Shown: positions 8,554 to 15,875 of the stretch, in pieces
Numbering within the stretch: the first letter of the stretch is position 1
Layout: every line of letters starts with the position of its first letter
Assembly: GCA_012516755.1 (NCBI GenBank)
Contig: JAAYWE010000251.1
Span: 1 to 17,992, forward strand
Reading direction: 5' to 3'
Origin: Treponema sp.
GTDB lineage: Bacteria > Spirochaetota > Spirochaetia > Treponematales > Rectinemataceae
DNA length: 17,992 nucleotides
Notes under the pieces: generated by a model
Seen by the model: only the letters and a program-made list of their open reading frames with translations
Database searches by the model: none
What the model was told of the DNA's origin: nothing
Translations under genes and position numbers: made by a program

Positions 8554-8563
8554 AAGTTATACT
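8535..8563 (+). promoter_or_regulatory. Candidate glgC promoter overlapping the mrfA start
   Basis: TATACT (8558-8563) matches the -10 consensus at five of six positions, with TTGCGG (8535-8540) 17 bases upstream as a weak -35. The predicted transcript starts near 8570 and leads to AAAGGAG (8605-8611) five bases before the glgC ATG. The element covers the first codons of the divergent mrfA, so the two promoters would interfere. Confidence 0.45.
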
Positions 8564-8574
8564 GTAATCATCAA

Positions 8575-8603
8575 AATAAAAAAGGTAAATCGGCAGCTGA
8601 CAA
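8575..8603 (-). promoter_or_regulatory. Candidate mrfA promoter, divergent from glgC
   Basis: Read on the minus strand, TTGTCA (complement of 8598-8603, five of six matches) is followed after 17 bases by TTTATT (complement of 8575-8580, four of six). It lies in the 63-base mrfA-glgC intergenic region. It would give a leader of about 15 bases. No LexA-like palindrome was seen beside it. Confidence 0.35.
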
Positions 8604-8616
8604 GAAAGGAGCATAT

Positions 8617-9891
8617 ATGGCAGAAATTCTTTCTATCGTGCTAGGGGGCGGCAAGGGAACTCGTCTATTTCCCCTCACAAAGGAGAGAGCTAAGCCTGCG
8701 GTTCCATTTGGAGGGAAATACCGAATTGTCGATATACCCTTATCCAACTGCATCAATTCGGATTTTAGGAAGATCTATATTCTCACTCAATTCAACTCCG
8801 CATCCCTTCATCTTCATATATATCGTTCCTACAATTTTGACCGCTTCTCAAAGGGTTTTGTTGAGATTCTGGCTGCTGAGCAGACTCATTTGCATTCTGG
8901 ATGGTATGAAGGAACTGCTGATGCGGTTAGAAAGAACCTTATTCACTTCCGGCCTCACCAGCCGACTCACTATCTAATCGTCTCGGGTGATCAGCTTTAC
9001 CGTATGGATTTAGGAGAGATGTTCAAACAACATGTCGAGTCCGGCAGTCGCCTTACGGTAGCGGGGACCCTGGTTGATCGAGATACAGCCACCTCTCTTG
9101 GCATTATTAAGATAAAAGAAAATAGGAGCATTGATAGTTTTCTGGAAAAACCCGGCCCCACTAAGGATATCCATGAATATGAGGTACCAAAAAGCCTTAG
9201 ACCTGAAGGAGCCAGCCCTAATAAACCATATCTGGCAAGCATGGGGATATATATATTCGATGCGCCTCTGATAGAAGAGACCATGCAGCTGGACGCGAAT
9301 GATTTTGGCAAGGAGATTATTCCATTTGTGGTTTCAAAAGAAAAAGTCAATACATATGTCTTCGATGGCTATTGGGAAGATATTGGAACAGTTCGTAGCT
9401 TCTATGAAGCTAATATCGGGCTTACAGATATAAATCCGAAATTCAATTTCTATGATGAGCAATCGCCAATATATACTCATGCGCGTAACCTGCCTGCTTC
9501 TAAACTCAACTATTGCACTTTGAATCAGGCTCTGGCCAGCGATGGTTGCATAATAACTAACGCGTCGATTACTCGTTCAATTGTGGGCATTCGCACTGTT
9601 ATTGAATCGGGGGCGAGCCTCGATGGGGTTGTGTGCATGGGCTCAGACTACTACGAGAATGCTGAAGAAAAAGAGGAAAATCGCAGAAAGAATATCCCTA
9701 ATATAGGTATCGGAGGCGGCTCTATCATACGCCACGCAATAATAGATAAGAATGCTCGTATTGGCTCGAACTGCCGTATTGGAATAGATCCTCTTGCACG
9801 CCAAGAAGGTGAATATAGAACTTATTATATAGTAGACGGAATAATTGTCATTCCAAAGAATCAAATAGTCCCTGATGGTACAGTAATTTAA
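8617..9891 (+). CDS. glgC: Glucose-1-phosphate adenylyltransferase (ADP-glucose pyrophosphorylase), cyanobacterial/plant-like
   Basis: The enzyme makes ADP-glucose from glucose 1-phosphate and ATP, the first committed step of glycogen synthesis. The 424 residues carry the nucleotidyl-transferase signature GGGKGTRLFPLT (10-21) with RAKPAVPFGGKYR (24-36), SNCINSDFRKIYILTQFNS (43-61), EGTADAVR (98-105), SGDQLYRMD with catalytic-type D125 (123-131), and FLEKP with the glucose-1-phosphate lysine K178. A left-handed beta-helix C-terminal domain (about 290-424) ends in IPKNQIVPDGTVI. These motif versions are those of cyanobacterial and plant enzymes rather than the Escherichia type. A strong AAAGGAG precedes the ATG. 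No glgA or glgB is in the window. The convergent PRTase gene ends 12 bases downstream. Confidence 0.94.
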   Translation: MAEILSIVLGGGKGTRLFPLTKERAKPAVPFGGKYRIVDIPLSNCINSDFRKIYILTQFNSASLHLHIYRSYNFDRFSKGFVEILAAEQTHLHSGWYEGTADAVRKNLIHFRPHQPTHYLIVSGDQLYRMDLGEMFKQHVESGSRLTVAGTLVDRDTATSLGIIKIKENRSIDSFLEKPGPTKDIHEYEVPKSLRPEGASPNKPYLASMGIYIFDAPLIEETMQLDANDFGKEIIPFVVSKEKVNTYVFDGYWEDIGTVRSFYEANIGLTDINPKFNFYDEQSPIYTHARNLPASKLNYCTLNQALASDGCIITNASITRSIVGIRTVIESGASLDGVVCMGSDYYENAEEKEENRRKNIPNIGIGGGSIIRHAIIDKNARIGSNCRIGIDPLARQEGEYRTYYIVDGIIVIPKNQIVPDGTVI

Positions 9892-9902
9892 TTGTTAGCG
9901 AC

Positions 9903-10535
9903 TCATTTATCGCTAGTTGAACTAGTGCTCTCTTTAGCAACAAAACTCATCGGCTCTGCAAGGCTGGGATCATCTTTGAGATAATGCTCTGCTATTTCCT
10001 GCTGGGTTAGCCCTTCTAGCTCATGGCTCATATAATGTATCCAAAGCTCATCCTCCCTGGACTTCACTTCGATTTTTCTACACCAATAATCTGGAAGGAT
10101 AGGCAAGTGCTGAGGGACATACTCTCTTACCTTATAGTCGTGAACAGCTATCTTGACATCGCTTCTTGGCAAGCCTCGCTCCATTATGACCCTAGCTAGA
10201 TAGTTGATGGTGCGGCCTGAGTCGAAAACATCATCGACGAGCAGCACCTTATCGCCATGCCTCAAGAAATCCGGATTATAAGTCCATCCGTCGATCTTGA
10301 TTGATTCCTGTTGATCAAAACCAGTATATGACCTTGCAACGACTGCAGCATAAAAAACGGGATGCTCATTATCTTTTACAAACTTGAAATACTCGCTTAT
10401 CACATTGCCCATGTAAGCTCCACCCCTGAGAGAAACATAGATTATGTCTGGTATGAAGCCATCTCTATAGATCCTATAAGCCAGCTTGATGGCATTATTT
10501 CGAACTGTATCATAAGTTACGAATTCTTTATGCAT
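9903..10535 (-). CDS. Purine-type phosphoribosyltransferase (hypoxanthine/xanthine-guanine salvage family)
   Basis: This is a type I phosphoribosyltransferase of 210 residues. The PRPP-binding signature VLLVDDVFDSGRTI sits at 97-110. YVSLRGGAYMGNVISEYF (33-50) corresponds to the pyrophosphate-loop region, and PDYWCRK and WIHYMSHE resemble the xanthine/hypoxanthine PRTase group typified by yeast Xpt1 and archaeal-like homologues. The expected reaction is salvage of hypoxanthine, guanine or xanthine to the nucleotide with PRPP; the exact base preference cannot be read from sequence. The C-terminal 30 residues are Ser/Thr- and Asp-rich. An AAGGGA box precedes the ATG by four bases. A strong intrinsic terminator lies just upstream (10549-10585), separating it from htrA, so it either has its own promoter or is reached by read-through. 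Confidence 0.82.
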   Translation of the reverse strand: MHKEFVTYDTVRNNAIKLAYRIYRDGFIPDIIYVSLRGGAYMGNVISEYFKFVKDNEHPVFYAAVVARSYTGFDQQESIKIDGWTYNPDFLRHGDKVLLVDDVFDSGRTINYLARVIMERGLPRSDVKIAVHDYKVREYVPQHLPILPDYWCRKIEVKSREDELWIHYMSHELEGLTQQEIAEHYLKDDPSLAEPMSFVAKESTSSTSDK

Positions 10536-10548
10536 AGAATCCCTTCCG

Positions 10549-10585
10549 AAAAAACAAGTGAAGCCCCCTTATGGAGGCTTCACTT
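10549..10585 (-). terminator. Strong intrinsic terminator after htrA, directly before the PRTase start
   Basis: The arms AAGTGAAGCC (10556-10565) and GGCTTCACTT (10576-10585) form ten perfect base pairs, with two more inside around a short loop. On the minus strand they are followed by one G and six T. It sits 35 bases after the htrA stop and its T-run ends 13 bases before the PRTase ATG at 10535. It may act as a plain htrA terminator or as an attenuator of the PRTase gene. Confidence 0.88.
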
Positions 10586-10610
10586 ATCGAATGACTTTCT
10601 CTAGAAAAGA

Positions 10611-10639
10611 AATATATACTTACTTCCTTACATAAGCAA
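10611..10639 (-). promoter_or_regulatory. Candidate promoter for the PRTase gene within the htrA 3' end
   Basis: On the minus strand TTGCTT (complement of 10634-10639) is followed after 17 bases by TATATT (complement of 10611-10616), a five-of-six -10 match. Transcription would begin near 10604 and run through the 10549-10585 hairpin before the PRTase start codon. Confidence 0.4.
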
Positions 10640-12131
10640 GGGTCTCGACTGTCTGCCCATTCCGATTGACAGTGAAGACTAGCTTTTTCTCGGATTCTTT
10701 AGCTAGCAGTTCATAGAAGTCCCTGAGGTTGTCAATGTTCTTGCCATTGAGCTTAGTTATAATATCCCCACTCTGCAGACCCATCGATGCCGCTGGAGAT
10801 TTTGCAAGAACATCGATAACGAGAGCCCCTCGTACTCCGCTGGGTATTTTTTTCTGATCGATAGAGTCCGATTTGAGTGAGATAACAGTTACACCTGGGA
10901 ATATATTAGCATTGTTCGATGCGATTGCATTGTCCCTAAGCTCGATTTTTGTGCTCGCCGTCATTACAACCCCGCTTCGGATGAATTCCAATTTAGCGGT
11001 GGAACCAGGTTTGATATCGCCTACCACTCTTACCAGCTCATCGGTGCTCTGAATAGCCTTGCCATTGACGGCCGTAATGAAATCTCCAGGCAAGATTCCA
11101 GCCTTATCTGCTGGACCATTGAGAAAAATGTGGCTTATGAAAGCACCCTTTTTGCCTTCAAGACCTAGTTCTTTGGCACTGGCCTTGTCTTGAGAGATAT
11201 TGGAGAGACTTACACCCAGCCAGCCATATTTGACAGTGCCATTTGTGATAAGGTCATCGATTGCATCTTTTACGTTATTGATAGGAATAGAAAAACCGAG
11301 GCCAACCGATCCTCCGCTTGGAGATGCAATCCACGTATTTATGCCTATTACTTCCCCCTTGATGTTTACAAGAGCCCCACCGGAATTACCTTTGTTAATT
11401 GCGGCATCGGTTTGAATAAAATCATTGATATTCTCATCCGGACCTCCGGTCCTGCCCAATGCGCTGATAATGCCGGCTGTAACTGAAGCGATATAACCGA
11501 AGGGGCTACCTACCGCTATTGCCAAGTCTCCAACTTGTAGTTTTGAGGAATCGCCAAGCTTTGCAATCGAGATGTCGGAATCATCTGTCTCGAATTTTAC
11601 GAGGGCTATATCCTTCCGCTCATCGGATCCAACAAGCTTACCTTCGTATTCGCGTCCATCGCTTAATTTTACCGTAATCTTTGCTGCATTTCCTGCTACA
11701 TGATGATTTGTCAAGATATAGACTGTCTTGCCAGTTCTACGCACTATTACACCAGAGCCGAGGCCTTCTTGTGGCTGAAACTGATCGGAGAAAGGACTAT
11801 CGGGTCCAAAGAAGAAATAGAAAGGAAATGATGGCGCCTGCTGTTGGGTCTGCTGACCACCCTCAACCACATCAAGCTCTACTACCGCAGGAAGTACTGT
11901 CTTTGCGATGTTATGCAGCGCATTCTGCACTAATTCCGCAGTTTCAATTGAAGCTTCAGTGTCAGGATTGGTCACCATGGATGGGGTCTCAGCTTTGACT
12001 ACTGGAAGAGAAGAGCTTCCTGAGGGGGGCGCCCTAAATAAAAATGCAAGGCCAAATCCTACCACAATCCCAAGTATTACAAGATTCGCGACGAAAAAAT
12101 TCCGTGAATATAATCTTTTCCTCAAAGACAT
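10620..12131 (-). CDS. htrA: Membrane-anchored HtrA/DegP-family serine protease with two PDZ domains
   Basis: This is a periplasmic Do-type protease/chaperone of 503 residues that degrades or holds misfolded envelope proteins. A single N-terminal hydrophobic helix (about 11-32, VANLVILGIVVGFGLAFLF) has no clear cleavage site, so it probably acts as an anchor. The trypsin-like domain carries the triad H144 (TNHHVA), D174 (DIALVK) and S250 (GNSGGA). PDZ1 (about 300-395, with YGWLGVSL and GPADKAGILPGDFI) and PDZ2 (about 405-503, with SPAASMGLQSGDIITKLNGK) follow. A Q- and F-rich loop lies at about 92-118. GGAGG-like ribosome binding sequence (GGAGG, complement of 12141-12145) precedes the ATG by nine bases. 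It is last in the surA-nusB-map line but is separated from map by 117 bases containing a possible own promoter. Confidence 0.94.
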   Translation of the reverse strand: MSLRKRLYSRNFFVANLVILGIVVGFGLAFLFRAPPSGSSSLPVVKAETPSMVTNPDTEASIETAELVQNALHNIAKTVLPAVVELDVVEGGQQTQQQAPSFPFYFFFGPDSPFSDQFQPQEGLGSGVIVRRTGKTVYILTNHHVAGNAAKITVKLSDGREYEGKLVGSDERKDIALVKFETDDSDISIAKLGDSSKLQVGDLAIAVGSPFGYIASVTAGIISALGRTGGPDENINDFIQTDAAINKGNSGGALVNIKGEVIGINTWIASPSGGSVGLGFSIPINNVKDAIDDLITNGTVKYGWLGVSLSNISQDKASAKELGLEGKKGAFISHIFLNGPADKAGILPGDFITAVNGKAIQSTDELVRVVGDIKPGSTAKLEFIRSGVVMTASTKIELRDNAIASNNANIFPGVTVISLKSDSIDQKKIPSGVRGALVIDVLAKSPAASMGLQSGDIITKLNGKNIDNLRDFYELLAKESEKKLVFTVNRNGQTVETLAYVRK

Positions 12132-12177
12132 GTTCGATATCCTCCGTTATTTGGCAGAGTATTTGCAATCTGTATCA

Positions 12178-12206
12178 AATATAATAAAACTGCACTCTCC
12201 CATGAA
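12178..12206 (-). promoter_or_regulatory. Candidate htrA promoter
   Basis: On the minus strand TTCATG (complement of 12201-12206) precedes TATATT (complement of 12178-12183) by 17 bases. The -10 is good and the -35 poor. It lies in the 117-base map-htrA gap, which otherwise holds a pyrimidine-rich run after the map stop but no hairpin. A separate promoter would let htrA respond to stress independently of map. Confidence 0.35.
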
Positions 12207-12248
12207 CTGTACAAGAGATAAAAAAATAGAAAAAGAAATGAAAGAATA

Positions 12249-12995
12249 TTACCATCTTGTAAGAACTTCGTGTCCTGAATCAGTTATGAGAACAGTATGT
12301 TCAAAATGAGCTGATAGCGAACCATCCATCGTTACGACGGTCCAATCGTCGTCTAGTACACGTACATCGCTTGTGCCTATGTTGATCATTGGCTCGATTG
12401 CCAGCACCATTCCCGACATTAGCCTTGGATTAGGGCCAGGCGAGACATAGTTTGGAATCTGAGGATCTTCATGGATTTCCAGTCCAACCCCATGACCGCA
12501 ATATTGTCGTACCACGTTGAACCCATTCTTCGTTGCATGGGAAAAAACCGCTCTAGAGATCTCAGAAATGCGCACATGAGGTTTTAGTCTTTCTATTGCG
12601 AGCTCAAGGCTTTCTCTTGTTACTTTTAGCAATTTAGCCGCTTCCTGAGCTATGGATCCAACAGGCAATGTAATAGCAGCATCGGAGAAAAAACCATTCA
12701 GATTTATACCACTATCTATGCCGACAATATCGCCTTCTTGGAAAGGCTTATCGTTAGGTATGCCATGAATGACCACCTCATTGACAGAAATGCAGAGGGT
12801 AGCAGGATAGCCCTCATAACCAAGAAAAGCAGGCTTACCTCCATGTTTTATAATAAAATCATAGGCAAATCTGTCCAAATCCTTGGGCGTATTACCAGCC
12901 TGTACCTGAGGCTTCAGCCTCTCATAGAGCAAAGACAGCAAGTCACATGACGATCGAATTCCCTCGATCTGCCGTTCATTTTTAATTCGAATCAT
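12249..12995 (-). CDS. map: Methionine aminopeptidase, type I
   Basis: This enzyme removes the initiator methionine from nascent proteins. The 248 residues match the short bacterial type Ia form without an N-terminal zinc-finger extension. The five metal ligands are visible: D94 (GIDSGI), D105 (FSDAAIT), H168 (CGHGVGLEIHE), E201 (LAIEPM) and E232 (AHFEHTV). The substrate-site histidine H77 is in VVIHGIP. The start ATG lies within the end of nusB (14-base overlap), preceded by GGAGA five bases upstream, so translation is probably coupled. The Map-NusB adjacency mixes translation and transcription housekeeping and gives no special hint. Identity is certain. Confidence 0.97.
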   Translation of the reverse strand: MIRIKNERQIEGIRSSCDLLSLLYERLKPQVQAGNTPKDLDRFAYDFIIKHGGKPAFLGYEGYPATLCISVNEVVIHGIPNDKPFQEGDIVGIDSGINLNGFFSDAAITLPVGSIAQEAAKLLKVTRESLELAIERLKPHVRISEISRAVFSHATKNGFNVVRQYCGHGVGLEIHEDPQIPNYVSPGPNPRLMSGMVLAIEPMINIGTSDVRVLDDDWTVVTMDGSLSAHFEHTVLITDSGHEVLTRW

Positions 12996-13419
12996 GGAAT
13001 TCTCCGAAAAAGTCCTTTCTTATGCCATCTAGCACACCATTGATAAAACGATAAGAGTCATCGCTACCATATTCCTTAGCGATTTCAATCGCTTCATCGA
13101 TGCTGATCTGTGCCGGAACATCCTGTTGATATATCAGGCTGTAAGTTCCAACCCTTAGAATGGCCAGATCAACTTTTCGAAGTCTCTCGAATGCCCAATG
13201 TTGAAGATGGTTTTTTATTAAATCATCGATAGAATCGATTTGCTCAATAGTCCCAATAATCAACAATTTAGCAAAATCAAGAATTTCGATCTCATAGCGT
13301 GCTTTTTTATCCTCGTCGAGCCACTCAAAAGATAATATATCCTCAAGTTCTTGGTGAGACATATCCCAGGCATATATAGCCTGTACTGCAAGAATTCTTG
13401 CTTTTCTTCTCGAAGCCAC
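12982..13419 (-). CDS. nusB: Transcription antitermination factor NusB
   Basis: This small all-helical RNA-binding protein pairs with NusE (ribosomal S10) on boxA and supports rRNA antitermination. The 145 residues open with SRRKARILAVQAIYAWDMS, the basic RNA-binding helix of the family. They contain VDLAILRVGTYSLIY and the conserved SIDEAIEIAKEYGSDDSYRFINGVLDGI near the C-terminus (listed here as separate family landmarks around residues 82-135). The start is GTG, chosen because it gives the family N-terminus and has AAGGGA eight bases upstream. That ribosome binding site overlaps the stop of the surA-like gene, which is 12 bases away. The 3' end overlaps map by 14 bases. It is clearly part of a multigene transcript. 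Confidence 0.95.
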   Translation of the reverse strand: MASRRKARILAVQAIYAWDMSHQELEDILSFEWLDEDKKARYEIEILDFAKLLIIGTIEQIDSIDDLIKNHLQHWAFERLRKVDLAILRVGTYSLIYQQDVPAQISIDEAIEIAKEYGSDDSYRFINGVLDGIRKDFFGEFHDSN

Positions 13420-13431
13420 CAGAAATGTCCC

Positions 13432-14463
13432 TTACCAATTTAGGTTTTCCGAATATATTTTGATAGTTGCTTCTTTGCGCAGCACCTCGATCAGATCCGC
13501 TTCAGCCTTGTTCAAAAAAGCTTGCTGTTTCTCGGAGGCAAGTTGAATCGCTAAGAACTCTTGCACAGTCAAATTCTGATTTCCCGGAACAGGATCTGAG
13601 AGTGTAAGTTGCTTCTGAGCCAAGAATTCGTTGACACGGATAATCCTGTACCCAACCGGCGTTTCGATAACGGGAGTTATTTCACCAACATTTGCTTGAA
13701 AGGCCACATTGAAGAATTCATCGCCAAATATCGTTTTGCTCTGCTGAGTTTTTTCAAGATACATAGAGGGAATAGCCTTGTATCCAGCCTGATCGCTTGC
13801 GCGAAGCACATATTCGTCGAACTTTGAGGGATTAGATTTGAGAGAGGCAGAGATTGAGTTCATAAGCTCTTTTGCTTTTGCAATCTCACCATTGCTTTTC
13901 CCCTTAGTATCTACATAGATCACGCTGATTCGAATCGTATCCGGTCTTATAAGCGAAGCCTTTGTCAGATCATAGGCTTTCAAGATTTCATCCGCCGTTG
14001 GCGCCTTGAGCGCAATCTTTAGCTCATCTTGTCTCTTGGTCTGAATATAAGTCTCGAAAAGCAGTCTTTGACGAACAAAGGTTGCAGGATCTACAAATAC
14101 GCCGGAAGCGCGAAGTGATTTCTCAAGGTCAGCATCTGTGGCGTTTGTACCCAACTGAGATCTGAGCTGTGCTAATGCAGCATTTACCTGAGCCTCAGAT
14201 ATCGAGATTTTTTCTCGCTCGCAGAACTGCAAAAACAGCATGCTATTTATTCTCGCATCGAGAACATCCTTTCTTTGATCTAATGTCAACTTCACACCTA
14301 CGGAATTCTCCAGCTTTTCAACATCGGTGCGCAACTGGCGAACCGAAATAACCTCTTGCTTTATGAGTTTTATTGTTGCCGCTGGTTTATCGATGCTCGT
14401 TTGCGCAAAAACCGAAATCGCAGTAAACAGAAAGATACAAAACCAAGTTGCTATTCTCTTCAT
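13432..14463 (-). CDS. SurA-like periplasmic peptidyl-prolyl isomerase/chaperone
   Basis: The 343-residue protein has a clear signal peptide (residues 1-20, cut after SVFA). It then has a helical SurA-type N-terminal domain (about 25-165, with LDARINSMLFLQFCEREKI) and a parvulin-like domain (about 170-285). The best parvulin match is the C-terminal half (FNVAFQANVGEITPVIETPVGYRIIRV). The segment that normally reads GGDLGWF is replaced by AGYKAIPSMYL, so isomerase activity may be weak. A helical C-terminal tail completes the SurA layout. The likely role is as a chaperone for outer-membrane proteins crossing the periplasm, consistent with htrA nearby. Translation starts at ATG with only a weak AGG. 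It lies 52 bases after the J-domain gene and 12 before nusB. The chaperone fold is secure; surA orthology is less so. Confidence 0.85.
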   Translation of the reverse strand: MKRIATWFCIFLFTAISVFAQTSIDKPAATIKLIKQEVISVRQLRTDVEKLENSVGVKLTLDQRKDVLDARINSMLFLQFCEREKISISEAQVNAALAQLRSQLGTNATDADLEKSLRASGVFVDPATFVRQRLLFETYIQTKRQDELKIALKAPTADEILKAYDLTKASLIRPDTIRISVIYVDTKGKSNGEIAKAKELMNSISASLKSNPSKFDEYVLRASDQAGYKAIPSMYLEKTQQSKTIFGDEFFNVAFQANVGEITPVIETPVGYRIIRVNEFLAQKQLTLSDPVPGNQNLTVQEFLAIQLASEKQQAFLNKAEADLIEVLRKEATIKIYSENLNW

Positions 14464-14515
14464 ATCATTAGCCTGCTCTCAATATTATTTATTTACAAGC
14501 ACTATACCGTGCTGT

Positions 14516-15370
14516 TCAGTATACTCTATCCTGTACAACCTGCTGCCCAAGAGCACGCTCAACTTTTACTCTCAATGAATCAAAGCCAGCAAGCTTAGGA
14601 TAGATCTGCGATATTTGCAGCAGAGCTTCTGCGGCTCTGTCTGCCTCTCCTCTATGAATTAAGATTTCGACTTTTTTTCTAAGATATTGCGCAGTCTCTC
14701 TTGGCGAAATCCCTAGTTCGATAGCTTCTTCGAGCCTGTCCAGATAGTCATCATCATCTATTTTACCAGGCAATTTCTGCAAGACAAGCAACCTGAATTG
14801 AAGAGCGACAACATCAAAGTAATACCGAAACCATGGCTTTTCCAGCTCCATCTGAATTAGTTTCTTGTAGATCTGGTAAGCCTTTATGTATTTGCCTCGT
14901 TTTTCATATTCCTCTGCAATGCAGTACTCGCAATCCATGGCTTCGCCGCGCTCGAGCCAACGCTCAAGTCGGAAATCTTGAAAGCCCTTACTCCTTTCAT
15001 AGATCCATAGTGCCTCCTCCTCGAAACCATGCAGAAGGTCAAAGACTATCAGTCTTGCCTGGCTTTGAGGATCGTCTGCTCGCATTTTAAGGAACTCGCG
15101 ATAATCAAATCCTTTGTTCTCCTTCTCCTGCCTTCGAAGCTCTCTATCGTAGCTTCTTCTCTTTTCTGCATCGGATAATATCTTATATGCCTCAAGAATA
15201 AGCCTCATAGCCGATTCGCGGAGTCTTGCGGTTGATTCCTCGGATCTGGCTTTCTCTTTGGAATAAAACATATCTGGATGGAGACGCTTTGCTTGTCTTC
15301 GAAATGCGCTTTTTATATCCTTGGGGCTTGAATCCGGCTCTACACCAAGTATCTCATAATAGTTTTTCAT
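14516..15370 (-). CDS. J-domain (DnaJ-like) protein with helical TPR-like tail
   Basis: Residues 1-80 form a J domain (NYYEILGVEPDSSPKDIKSA start) with the Hsp70-stimulating HPD tripeptide at 31-33 and the AYKILSDAEKRRSYD helix end. There is no Gly/Phe region and no zinc-finger repeat, so this is a class C J-protein and not the general DnaJ. The remaining 200 residues are helical and TPR-like (EYEKRGKYIKAYQIYKKLI, LEEAIELGISP, RGEADRAAEALLQI) and probably bind a client or recruit DnaK to a site. No signal or membrane segment is seen. It starts three bases after the upstream 132-residue gene, implying coupled translation. The client is unknown. Confidence 0.88.
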   Translation of the reverse strand: MKNYYEILGVEPDSSPKDIKSAFRRQAKRLHPDMFYSKEKARSEESTARLRESAMRLILEAYKILSDAEKRRSYDRELRRQEKENKGFDYREFLKMRADDPQSQARLIVFDLLHGFEEEALWIYERSKGFQDFRLERWLERGEAMDCEYCIAEEYEKRGKYIKAYQIYKKLIQMELEKPWFRYYFDVVALQFRLLVLQKLPGKIDDDDYLDRLEEAIELGISPRETAQYLRKKVEILIHRGEADRAAEALLQISQIYPKLAGFDSLRVKVERALGQQVVQDRVY

Positions 15371-15373
15371 GGC

Positions 15374-15772
15374 TCATCCGCGTTTCAGAGGAACCTCCGC
15401 GATTATATGAATCGCAGTATCTGTATTAGAAAAGACTTCGCCTTGTACAATCACCAAGCCTTCATGCTCCAGTGCTTCCATTAATTTTTTAAGGGTATGG
15501 CCTGATCTGAATCCTCGCTTTTGCACCATAGCAAGGCAGCGTTTTCCCACTAAATCTCCTGATTTTGCCAAATCCTGAGGAACTGAGGACAGAAGACCAC
15601 CAAACATACCCTTTGGTTCTGTTACAAAGATAAGGAAATCAAAGGAGCCGAGGCTATAGGAATAATCTGATGTCAGTACTGAATCATGACCTTTCTGTTT
15701 TAATGAATGCAACATTGCATTAGAAACTGAAGAGAGTTTTCTTGATCCAATAGCATTTATTCCAATTCGCAT
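15374..15772 (-). CDS. Conserved-looking 132-residue protein, possible flavodoxin-like fold
   Basis: I do not recognise this protein by name. Its pattern is alternating strands and helices. An N-terminal strand MRIGINAIGS is followed by a helix (SNAMLHSLKQKG), a strand FDFLIFVTEP, a GMFGGLLSSVP loop, a strand CLAMVQK, a helix LKKLMEALEHEG, and C-terminal strands. This resembles a flavodoxin-like fold, but the T/S-x-T-G-x-T phosphate loop expected after the first strand is absent, so FMN binding is doubtful. It has no signal or membrane segment. It is the first gene after the secG terminator and is only three bases from the J-domain gene, so the two probably work or are at least made together. 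The start ATG lacks an evident ribosome binding site. Confidence 0.7.
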   Translation of the reverse strand: MRIGINAIGSRKLSSVSNAMLHSLKQKGHDSVLTSDYSYSLGSFDFLIFVTEPKGMFGGLLSSVPQDLAKSGDLVGKRCLAMVQKRGFRSGHTLKKLMEALEHEGLVIVQGEVFSNTDTAIHIIAEVPLKRG

Positions 15773-15795
15773 AATAATTAAAAAACATCTATATG

Positions 15796-15837
15796 AATTA
15801 GCAAGTTACGCATAGAATACGCTATTTCATGCTAATT
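15796..15837. repeat. Spaced inverted repeat upstream of the 132-residue gene
   Basis: AATTAGCA (15796-15803) and TGCTAATT (15830-15837) are perfect eight-base inverted copies separated by 26 bases. They lie 24-65 bases before the start codon at 15772, where a promoter would be expected. The form suits an operator for a dimeric regulator, but no regulator can be named. Confidence 0.5.
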
Positions 15838-15849
15838 ATTCATAGAATA
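15811..15849. repeat. Nine-base direct repeat, 30 bases apart
   Basis: CATAGAATA occurs at 15811-15819 and again at 15841-15849, exactly 30 bases apart, close to three helical turns. The copies interleave with the inverted repeat 15796-15837 and abut the secG terminator. The 144-base gap 15773-15916 therefore holds a terminator, these repeats and presumably the promoter of the downstream operon. No convincing -35/-10 pair stood out. Confidence 0.5.
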
Positions 15850-15875
15850 AAGCACGGAATTACATTCTTCCGTGC
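15845..15875 (-). terminator. Intrinsic terminator after secG
   Basis: GCACGGAA (15852-15859) and TTCCGTGC (15868-15875) form eight perfect pairs around an eight-base loop. On the minus strand the stem is followed by TTTATTC. The T-run is short, but the position 42 bases after the secG stop and the perfect stem support termination. Confidence 0.72.

Noticed and set aside
9896..9915. Hairpin TAGCGA/TCGCTA between convergent glgC and the PRTase gene as a bidirectional terminator
   Set aside because: There are only six base pairs with an eight-base loop and no T-run on either strand, and part of it is coding for the PRTase tail.
10536..10610. Purine riboswitch in the PRTase leader
   Set aside because: The stretch is too short and is mostly the terminator hairpin; no three-way junction with conserved loop pairs can be drawn.
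12132..12248. CIRCE heat-shock operator before htrA, prompted by a GAGTGC stretch
   Set aside because: The matching half TTAGCACTC at nine-base spacing is absent.
14464..14515. Hairpin AGCAC/GTGCT between the J-protein and surA-like genes as a terminator
   Set aside because: It has five pairs with an AT-rich but not T-run tail; too weak to claim.
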